Position numbers and translations under genes: made by a program
The notes under the pieces: generated by a model
The model's input: the letters and a program-made list of their open reading frames with translations, nothing else
Told to the model about the DNA's origin: nothing
Database searches by the model: none
NCBI GenBank assembly: GCA_012910725.1
Contig: WNEG01000039.1
Span: 7,789-27,794, forward strand
DNA from: Candidatus Ethanoperedens thermophilum
Lineage (GTDB): Archaea; Halobacteriota; Methanosarcinia; Methanosarcinales; EX4572-44
Direction of reading: 5' to 3'
Length of the DNA: 20,006 bases
Part shown: positions 1 to 5,714 of the stretch, in pieces
How the letters are laid out: each line of letters opens with the position of its first letter
How positions within the stretch are numbered: position 1 is the stretch's first letter

Positions 1-33
1 AGAATGAAAAAACAGGATTGAAACAAATACATA

Positions 34-1608
34 ATGTCTATTAATCGCAACCATGCATACTTAATCATTTTAACAACAGTTGCAGCAGTGCTTCGCTTTC
101 TTGAGCTTGATTTGCGAGTCTTTCACCATGATGAGGCAGCAGTTGGTTATTTTGCTTATCGTCTCTTTTCTGAAGGCGTTTACTCCTACGATCCGTCGTT
201 CCATGGTCCTTTTTTGTATTATGCAACTGCCTTCCTGTATGGTGTACTCGGTGATAGTGTGTTTTCATCCAGAGTGCTGCCAGCCATAACCGGTGTTTTG
301 ATTATCCCTCTTATCTTTTGTCTGCGACGTTATATTGGGAGAAGCGGCGTGTTTATAGCTGGTTTCCTGTTCGCAGTCTCGCCTTCATTCGTATATTATT
401 CTCGCTTTTTCAGAAACGATATTATTGTGGTATTCTTTATACTTGCCACTTTCATCTGTGCTTTAAAGTATCTTGATAGTGGAAAAATGGTGTTCGCTGC
501 TGCTGCGGGAAGCCTTCTCGCTTTGTCCGCTGCTTCCAAAGAGAACACATATATTTATATTACAATTTTTATTTCATATTTTATATTTGTAAGCATGCTT
601 GAATTTTTAACAAGAAAGCCTATTTCTTTGATTAATTTACTCAAGCACCATTTTACTGGCATATCTGTAGGAGCGGCGTGCTTCTTCATGGTCTATGCAA
701 TTTTTTACACCGATTTTTTTACGAATCCTTCCGGGATTTTAGCATATAAAAGTGCAATCAGCCACTGGCACCAGATGCACCAGGTCGAGCGTATTGCAGG
801 TCCTGTATATTTTTATATTCCACTTTTGCTTTTATACGAGCTTCCAATTGTGATTTTTGCTATTTCTGGCACGATATATTATGTGCTGCTGCACAGGCTT
901 GATAAGTTTAACCTGTTTTTGATCTATTGGAGTGTGGCGAGTCTTCTTGCCTATTCGTATCTCGGGGAAAAGGTGCCGTGGTTAATCCTTCACATTCTAC
1001 TTCCGATGACACTGCTTGCAGCATCCTTTCTTAATGAGATAATCGCATCTCTTCATAATAGAAATATCAAAATCAAAAGGGTGTTTGAAGCCGTATTTGC
1101 AATATCTTTGCTTCTTTTTGTGTTTTCAAGCTTTCAACTAAACTATGATCATTTCACAGATACTGCTGAACCATTGATCCAGGCTGCACAACCGCCGCAG
1201 GAGTTTCAACAATTAATCGACACGATTGATGTGGTTGCACTTCAGTATGACGGTTATGATACTAACATCCAGGCAACTGACAAAAGTATTGAAACACAGT
1301 TTCTCTGGTATCTGCGACACTATAAAAAAGTCCACTGGAATGTAAGCTTGAACTCAACACTCGATTCGCCGATTATTGTAGTGCATGATGTCGATTCTAC
1401 GAGAGTTGAGAATAAACTTGACAGGAGCTACCTGCGTCTCGATAGTGCTAAGATGGGCTGGTACTGGTTCAAAACAAGCGATATTACACCAGGATACATA
1501 TTGTTTAGAAACATGAATAGGCCACCCGAGGAATATGGGGTGGTGTTGTTCTACAGGGATAAAAATACAACACCGAGCAAATCTGGATATCAAGTAGGGA
1601 CGGACTGA
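34..1608 (+). CDS. Agl23-like GT-C fold membrane protein (TIGR03663 type)
   Basis: A 524-residue integral membrane protein with about ten hydrophobic segments between residues 7 and 375 and a soluble C-terminal tail of roughly 150 residues. The first extracytoplasmic loop carries HHDEAAVGYFAY (about residues 31-42, acidic pair D33-E34) and DPSFHGPFLYY (53-63). These are typical of the archaeal family known as flippase activity-associated Agl23, distantly related to PMT/GT39 glycosyltransferases that use lipid-linked sugars. A role in protein N-glycosylation or glycolipid handling at the outer face of the membrane is inferred from the family. The ATG at 34 gives a natural first transmembrane helix; no clear Shine-Dalgarno precedes it. 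It stands alone, with a repeat-rich gap after it. The family call is fairly firm; the exact reaction is unknown. Confidence 0.8.
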   Translation: MSINRNHAYLIILTTVAAVLRFLELDLRVFHHDEAAVGYFAYRLFSEGVYSYDPSFHGPFLYYATAFLYGVLGDSVFSSRVLPAITGVLIIPLIFCLRRYIGRSGVFIAGFLFAVSPSFVYYSRFFRNDIIVVFFILATFICALKYLDSGKMVFAAAAGSLLALSAASKENTYIYITIFISYFIFVSMLEFLTRKPISLINLLKHHFTGISVGAACFFMVYAIFYTDFFTNPSGILAYKSAISHWHQMHQVERIAGPVYFYIPLLLLYELPIVIFAISGTIYYVLLHRLDKFNLFLIYWSVASLLAYSYLGEKVPWLILHILLPMTLLAASFLNEIIASLHNRNIKIKRVFEAVFAISLLLFVFSSFQLNYDHFTDTAEPLIQAAQPPQEFQQLIDTIDVVALQYDGYDTNIQATDKSIETQFLWYLRHYKKVHWNVSLNSTLDSPIIVVHDVDSTRVENKLDRSYLRLDSAKMGWYWFKTSDITPGYILFRNMNRPPEEYGVVLFYRDKNTTPSKSGYQVGTD

Positions 1609-1725
1609 TTGGAAACAGCGGCATAACTGCTCAGGTGTATTGATTAATCCCCTGATTGTGATTCTATGTTTTCTGGCAAGAAAAATAAACAAATGCAACC
1701 AGAAGGAATCAAGAAACTGCACAAA

Positions 1726-1830
1726 CTGCATACTTCGTATGCAGAACTACACACAACGTGAGTAGAAATAACAAATCTTGGTTATGCAAGCACTGCGTAC
1801 AACGTGAGTAGAAATAACACTCTTGATTAT
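1726..1830. repeat. Three tandem copies of the dispersed hairpin repeat
   Basis: Copy 1 (1726-1744) is a perfect 8-bp stem, CTGCATAC/GTATGCAG, with a TTC loop. Copy 2 (1747-1785) and copy 3 (1793-1830) share ACAACGTGAGTAGAAATAAC followed by a TCTTGRTTAT tail, with a period of 46 bp. The same element, in diverged form, occurs at 2762, 2828, 11041, 15800 and 15902. The two stem variants (loop TTC or AAC) align base for base, so they are treated as one family. Confidence 0.75.
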
Positions 1831-1842
1831 GAAGTAATCAAG
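1822..1842. repeat. Inverted repeat overlapping the third hairpin-repeat tail
   Basis: CTTGATTA (1822-1829) and TAATCAAG (1835-1842) form a perfect 8-bp stem with a TGAAG loop. It uses the tail of the preceding hairpin repeat, and similar tail-to-complement pairing is seen at the tatC2 and mobA copies. There is no downstream T-run, so a terminator role is not supported. Confidence 0.5.
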
Positions 1843-1951
1843 TTGTGAAGCAATCAAGTGCAGAAAATATGTATCGAATTTCAGTAGCAAGAGAATGAGG
1901 TGCGTTTATACTTTCCTATACGTTAAAAAAGTGTCAAAATGAGTTTAACAA

Positions 1952-1962
1952 AACATATATAC
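1952..1962 (+). promoter_or_regulatory. Probable TATA box of the tatA operon
   Basis: AACATATATAC lies 24-34 bases before the tatA ATG. At the usual archaeal spacing transcription would start at or within a few bases of the ATG. No Shine-Dalgarno is visible before tatA, which fits a leaderless or near-leaderless message. Confidence 0.5.
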
Positions 1963-1985
1963 CATGAGTTCAAATATGAATACCG

Positions 1986-2273
1986 ATGTTTGGATTTGGA
2001 CCAACTGAGATAGTCCTGATATTAGCTATTATTGTAATGCTATTCGGTGCATCAAAGATACCTGACCTTGCAAGGAGCCTGGGGGGCGCTATGGGCGAGT
2101 TTAAAAAAGCGAAGATTGATGTTGAGAAGGAACTACAGATTGGTGAGGATCTGTCGATGGGAAAAATTGATGCTGACATGCAAAAGATTGCAAATGAACT
2201 TGGGATTAATACTAAAGATCTCAGTAAAGAAGATCTAAAAAAGCTTATCCGTGAAAAGCTTGACACTCATTGA
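1986..2273 (+). CDS. tatA: Sec-independent protein translocase subunit TatA
   Basis: A 95-residue protein with the TatA/E plan: a very short outside N-terminus, one transmembrane helix (about residues 5-20), the conserved Phe-Gly hinge (LFGASKIPDLARSLG, FG at 20-21), then an amphipathic helix (about 24-45) and a charged, lysine/glutamate-rich tail. TatA oligomers form the conduit for folded, cofactor-loaded proteins recruited by TatC. The window also holds two tatC genes and a twin-arginine substrate, so the pathway is nearly complete locally; no separate TatB is seen, as is usual in archaea. It is first in a run with the HdrA-like gene, whose likely GTG start lies 8 bases after its stop. A TATA box just upstream suggests a leaderless start. 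Confidence 0.93.
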   Translation: MFGFGPTEIVLILAIIVMLFGASKIPDLARSLGGAMGEFKKAKIDVEKELQIGEDLSMGKIDADMQKIANELGINTKDLSKEDLKKLIREKLDTH

Positions 2274-2276
2274 GGT
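2272..2276 (+). promoter_or_regulatory. Ribosome binding site deciding the start of the HdrA-like gene
   Basis: GAGGT lies 5 bases before the GTG at 2282. This favours GTG 2282 over the in-frame TTG at 2270, which overlaps the tatA stop and has no such site. With the GTG start the protein begins VQIGIFLCSC, matching the usual opening of HdrA N-terminal domains. Confidence 0.6.
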
Positions 2277-2281
2277 CGATT

Positions 2282-4402
2282 GTGGTACAGATAGGCATTT
2301 TTCTCTGTTCCTGCTCTGGTACGATCGATCTCTCACTAAAGCAGCTTAAGAAAGATCTTAAGAAGCTTGATGGTGTAAAGGTTGTCGAGATACATGATCT
2401 TCTCTGCCAGAAGGATGGCTTGAATCATATTATCTATGATGTAAGGAACTTCAAGCTTGATTGCATTTTGATTGCAGGTTGTGAAAAGAAAAAAGCGATA
2501 TTCAATAATCTTGCAGAACAGCTTGGGCTGCCGCAACCATTGATTGTAAATACCAAAGAGTGGTGTGGATACGTTCATGAACAGAAAGAGGGCACAGAAA
2601 AGGCAAAAGGGCTTATCCATCTTGCACTCATGCAGGAGTTCTGGAATGTTAAGACAATCCAGCAATCTGTTGAAAAATCTGTCATCCTGGTTGGTGGTGA
2701 CCGGGCTTCAAGGCTTGCATCAGCCCTGTCAAAGCTTGCACATGTCACACTTATAACGCAACTGCACACTTCGTGTACAGAATTAACGTGTGAGTCAAAG
2801 CTTGCACACGTCACACCTGTAAGGCAACTGCACACTTCGTGTACAGAATTAACGTGTGAGTCAAAGCTTGCACATGTCACACCTGTAACAAAGCAAATTC
2901 AAGATGCAAGAGCTGAATTTGATATTTTAATTGGAGCCCCATCAAATATTTATGGCAGCATAGGCGCTTTTGAAGTTGAGTTTGAGCCAAACCAGATCGA
3001 TTACAACTGCTGTATCGACTGTAAACGGTGTATCGAAGTCTGCGAGGATGATGCAATCATCGATGGCAGCATCATCTATATTAATGACCGATGCACAGAA
3101 TGTGGGAAATGTGTCGATATCTGCCCTGTTCATGCGATTGATCTAAAGCCGCATTCTGTACGGTTGAGTGCTGGGCAGGTCATCGTTGATGATAAAAGGT
3201 TCTCTACGAAACTCGGCATTCATCAGATCGATGGGCACGACCCATTATCAATCATCACTGATGTTGTAAGTCTCTTTGATGGCATCAAAAAGCCAAAATA
3301 CCTGGATTATGACCTTTCAGCTTGTGCATCGTCCGTTCACGGACTTTCCGGGTGCAGCCTTTGTTTCTGCCCTTATGGTGCGATGAAGAGGGATGCTGAC
3401 GGAAAAATAACGATTGATGAGATTTCGTGTGAAGGATGCGGTCTATGTGCCACCCTCTGTCCACTATCTCTTATTAAACTGGATGCTTTTTCCAATAAAC
3501 GCGTATTATCATCGATCGATACGCTACTTATTGCTGCCAGCAAGCTTAAGAGACGTATAATCCTCTTTACAGATATTAAAGAAGGGAAATACCTGCTTGA
3601 TGAGGTAGGAAGGCTCAGATTAAGCTACCCACCGGTTCTTCCAGTACTGCTTCCTTCAATCAAGTCTTTATCCAAAGAGCACATTCTTAGGGCGTTTGAT
3701 GCAGGTGTGGATGGGGTTGTCATACTTGGTCCTGGCGAAAGCAGTCTCGAGCTTAATCTTATCAGGGCATGCCTCAGGCAACTTGACATGGATAACCGGT
3801 TAATCACAATTGAGCAGTTAGATCCTGATACGTTCACCAGTGCAGTTAAAATTTTTGCAGGCAGACTTGAGCCATCTGCGATCAGGAAGTATGAACCTGT
3901 TAAGCTTGAAGATATGAGCAATCGGGCAGTCTTCCTCGCTTTAATCGAAAGCCTTTCAGCAAAAACCAATAAACTGCCTGATGTGAAGCTGCCATCAAAG
4001 GAGTTTGGTTTTGTTACAATTGGCTCCACATGTACGATCTGTGATGCCTGTACCGGGGTTTGCCCAACTGAAAGCATTTTAAAGGATGAAAACAAAATTA
4101 TCTTCAATCATGGGATGTGCATCAACTGTGGGCTCTGTAAAGAAGCCTGTCCCGAGCATGCAATCGAAGTTGTCGGGATGCTTGATACTGCAAGACTGCT
4201 CAGTAATGAAAAGCTTGTACTTGCATCATCAAATCTCATGTATTGTGCAAGATGTGGCAAGGCATACATTACAGAAGCATCGTACGAGAGAATCACCAGC
4301 AAGCTGTCTGAAAAGGGATTGGATAATATCACACTTTCCTACTGTGAGCGATGCAGGCCAGTGGTGACACTTGAGCAGATGATGGAGGTAAAAGATGAGT
4401 GA
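2282..4402 (+). CDS. HdrA/MvhD-like polyferredoxin with in-frame repeat insertion
   Basis: A 706-residue cytoplasmic protein without a signal peptide (numbering from GTG 2282). Residues 1-125 resemble the HdrA N-terminal domain. Residues 135-165 look like a reduced Rossmann strand (VGGDRASRLASAL), without the full HdrA FAD domain. Classical CxxCxxCxxxC ferredoxin motifs begin at C244, C271, C383, C584 and C613; a further cysteine group lies at 348-363. Residues 410-526 resemble MvhD-type hydrogenase iron-sulfur subunits but have GPGESS where cysteines are normally found. Two C-terminal CxxC pairs (655/658, 688/691) suggest a zinc ribbon. Residues 150-202 hold two and a half copies of a 22-residue repeat encoding a dispersed hairpin repeat. 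It sits between tatA and the torD-like gene, overlapping the latter by 8 bases. Electron transfer between soluble carriers is likely; partners are unknown. Confidence 0.75.
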   Translation: MVQIGIFLCSCSGTIDLSLKQLKKDLKKLDGVKVVEIHDLLCQKDGLNHIIYDVRNFKLDCILIAGCEKKKAIFNNLAEQLGLPQPLIVNTKEWCGYVHEQKEGTEKAKGLIHLALMQEFWNVKTIQQSVEKSVILVGGDRASRLASALSKLAHVTLITQLHTSCTELTCESKLAHVTPVRQLHTSCTELTCESKLAHVTPVTKQIQDARAEFDILIGAPSNIYGSIGAFEVEFEPNQIDYNCCIDCKRCIEVCEDDAIIDGSIIYINDRCTECGKCVDICPVHAIDLKPHSVRLSAGQVIVDDKRFSTKLGIHQIDGHDPLSIITDVVSLFDGIKKPKYLDYDLSACASSVHGLSGCSLCFCPYGAMKRDADGKITIDEISCEGCGLCATLCPLSLIKLDAFSNKRVLSSIDTLLIAASKLKRRIILFTDIKEGKYLLDEVGRLRLSYPPVLPVLLPSIKSLSKEHILRAFDAGVDGVVILGPGESSLELNLIRACLRQLDMDNRLITIEQLDPDTFTSAVKIFAGRLEPSAIRKYEPVKLEDMSNRAVFLALIESLSAKTNKLPDVKLPSKEFGFVTIGSTCTICDACTGVCPTESILKDENKIIFNHGMCINCGLCKEACPEHAIEVVGMLDTARLLSNEKLVLASSNLMYCARCGKAYITEASYERITSKLSEKGLDNITLSYCERCRPVVTLEQMMEVKDE
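2729..2887. repeat. 66-bp in-frame tandem repeat carrying the hairpin element
   Basis: The units 2729-2794 and 2795-2860, with a partial third to about 2887, are nearly identical and each begins TCAAAGCTTGCACAYGTCACAC. The length of 66 bp is 22 codons, so the frame is kept. Each full unit contains the dispersed hairpin CTGCACACTTCGTGTACAG (2762-2780 and 2828-2846). A second stem pairs ACGTGTG (2786-2792) with CACACGT (2805-2811). The 19-base core is identical to the intergenic copy at 11041-11059. Confidence 0.9.
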
Positions 4403-5051
4403 AATCGAAGATGTTTTGATAGTAAGGAAAGCTCTTTATGGTTTTTTATATCGTATGTATCTTAAAGAACCTCCAAGAGAGCTCGCAGAGGACATTATAA
4501 ATAAGAAATTCATAGTCAGCGAGGGAACTTTATCTCCTTATAAGGATATCGAGGGTGGTTTTTATTACCTGATGAAGCTCGTGGAAAAATATAATGATGT
4601 GAATACGTTGCATGAGCAGATGGTTGATGAGTACACACGTCTCTTTGTTGGCCCGCATGCACTTCCAGTCCAGCCTTATGAATCTTCATGGATTAATGGA
4701 GAGAGATTTGGAAGATCGCTATTAGAAGTGAAGAAAGACTATTTGAGTGCTGGCATCGTTAAATCAAAAGATTATCCAGAGCCAGAAGACTGTATCACAT
4801 TCGAGCTTAAGTTTATGCACCACCTGTGTGCCGAGGAACTATCGGCAGACAGCAATGAGCAATTGCTAAAATGTTTAAACCTGCAAAAAGATTTTCTACA
4901 TCAGCACCTATTAAAATGGGTTCCAGCCTTCTGCGATGCACTATACGAATCCGAACTATCAGATTTCTATAAGGGTGTTGCAAAGATTACAAAGAGTTTT
5001 CTTGCGTTAGAGGATGCGACAATCATGGAACTGTTGGAAGCGCTGGAATAA
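4395..5051 (+). CDS. TorD/DmsD/NarJ-family molybdoenzyme chaperone
   Basis: A 218-residue all-helical protein with TorD-family hallmarks: DEYTRLFVGP (about residues 78-87), PYESSW (94-99) and the motif PEDCITFELKFMHHL (130-144). Members bind the twin-arginine leader or the apo form of a molybdopterin enzyme and hold back export until the cofactor is in place. The obvious client is the Tat-tagged formate dehydrogenase-like subunit encoded at 5715. The ATG at 4395 overlaps the end of the HdrA-like gene by 8 bases and is preceded by GGAGGT (4384-4389), pointing to translational coupling. The family is clear; which subtype is not, so no symbol is given. Confidence 0.88.
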   Translation: MSEIEDVLIVRKALYGFLYRMYLKEPPRELAEDIINKKFIVSEGTLSPYKDIEGGFYYLMKLVEKYNDVNTLHEQMVDEYTRLFVGPHALPVQPYESSWINGERFGRSLLEVKKDYLSAGIVKSKDYPEPEDCITFELKFMHHLCAEELSADSNEQLLKCLNLQKDFLHQHLLKWVPAFCDALYESELSDFYKGVAKITKSFLALEDATIMELLEALE

Positions 5052-5062
5052 AAGACGGTATC

Positions 5063-5503
5063 ATGGATGAACTGGATAAGAAGATATTAAAAGAACTTCA
5101 GTTGGATTCTCGTAAGTCCTTTACCAGGATTGCACAGAATTTGGGAGTGACTACTGCTACTATAAGTGATAGAGTGAAAAAACTAACAGAAAAAGGCATC
5201 ATCTGCGGCTATACGACAATTCTTAATACTTATAAACTGGGGATGATCACCCTGATTGCAAAGATAAAAATCAGGTCAGGACACAGTATTGAAGATGTTG
5301 GAAAGGAGATAGCAGGACTATATGAGACCTGCTACGTTCACCATGTAACAGGCAATTTTGACCTTCTTGTTATCTCCAAGTGTGCAGGACATGAAAACTG
5401 CGGATGTATTATCGAGGAGATAAAAGAGGTTGACGGCGTTGAAACCGTGGATACGGAGATAGTGCTTAAGACACTGAAAGAAGCAGTCAAGGTTGAGCTG
5501 TAG
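5063..5503 (+). CDS. Lrp/AsnC-family transcriptional regulator
   Basis: A 146-residue protein with an N-terminal winged helix-turn-helix (about residues 3-50; LDKKILKELQLDSRKSFTRIAQNLGVTTATISDRVKKL) and a C-terminal RAM/ligand-binding domain (about 65-146). The ATG at 5063 follows the chaperone stop by 11 bases, so it is probably in the same transcript. Downstream, a separate promoter with tandem 10-bp repeats drives the formate dehydrogenase-like genes; this regulator is the natural candidate to bind there, but that is inference. Its effector (amino acid, formate or redox signal) cannot be read from sequence. The run CAGHENCGC (residues 112-120) is cysteine-rich for this family and might sense metal or redox state. 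Confidence 0.88.
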   Translation: MDELDKKILKELQLDSRKSFTRIAQNLGVTTATISDRVKKLTEKGIICGYTTILNTYKLGMITLIAKIKIRSGHSIEDVGKEIAGLYETCYVHHVTGNFDLLVISKCAGHENCGCIIEEIKEVDGVETVDTEIVLKTLKEAVKVEL

Positions 5504-5638
5504 TTACATTCGTTTAAAAATATCATCACTATTCCTACATCCGTTAGAGAATATGGTCAGAATTTGTGCGTTCATTTAAACTATTTACTTTATCTATACG
5601 TTTGTTTACTTAATGATGCTGATTTCATCACGAAAAAG

Positions 5639-5658
5639 AGCAACTTTTAGCAACTTTT
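5639..5658 (+). promoter_or_regulatory. Tandem 10-bp direct repeat abutting the fdh TATA box
   Basis: AGCAACTTTT occurs twice in immediate succession (5639-5648 and 5649-5658), one helical turn apart, running into the TATA box. The position is that of an activator or BRE-proximal operator. The upstream Lrp/AsnC protein is a candidate binder; no direct evidence. Confidence 0.4.
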
Positions 5659-5664
5659 ATATAG
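5655..5664 (+). promoter_or_regulatory. Probable TATA box of the formate dehydrogenase-like operon
   Basis: TTTTATATAG is a near-consensus archaeal TATA box. Its expected start point, about 25 bases downstream, leaves a short leader containing GGAGG (5706-5710) before ATG 5715. It also argues against the upstream in-frame ATG at 5613, which would lie before the promoter. Confidence 0.6.
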
Positions 5665-5714
5665 TATATGCACTCACGTCTGTAGTGGCTATACAAAGCA
5701 TTAATGGAGGAAAA

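Larger units (their letters stand above)
1609..1985. other. Gene-free region with hairpin repeats and the tatA promoter
   Basis: No credible coding region lies in these 377 bases. From 1609 to 1725 nothing recognisable is seen. From 1726 to 1830 there are three tandem copies of a dispersed hairpin repeat. From 1822 to 1862 there is an inverted repeat and a short imperfect 16-bp tandem repeat (1831-1846 and 1847-1860, both beginning GAAGYAATCAAGT). The rest is AT-rich sequence leading into a TATA box for tatA. Confidence 0.7.

Noticed and set aside
1..33. End of an upstream gene (frame ending in TGA at 19-21)
   Set aside because: Six codons are too few to support a coding call.
1726..1862. 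Possible CRISPR array
   Set aside because: The repeats are diverged, spacers are too short and uneven, and no cas genes are present.
2270..2281. TTG start of the HdrA-like gene overlapping the tatA stop
   Set aside because: It has no ribosome binding site, while GTG 2282 has GAGGT at good spacing and gives the standard HdrA N-terminus.
5613..5714. N-terminal extension of the formate dehydrogenase-like subunit from ATG 5613
   Set aside because: It would precede the promoter and bury the twin-arginine leader inside the protein. GGAGG just before ATG 5715 marks the better start.
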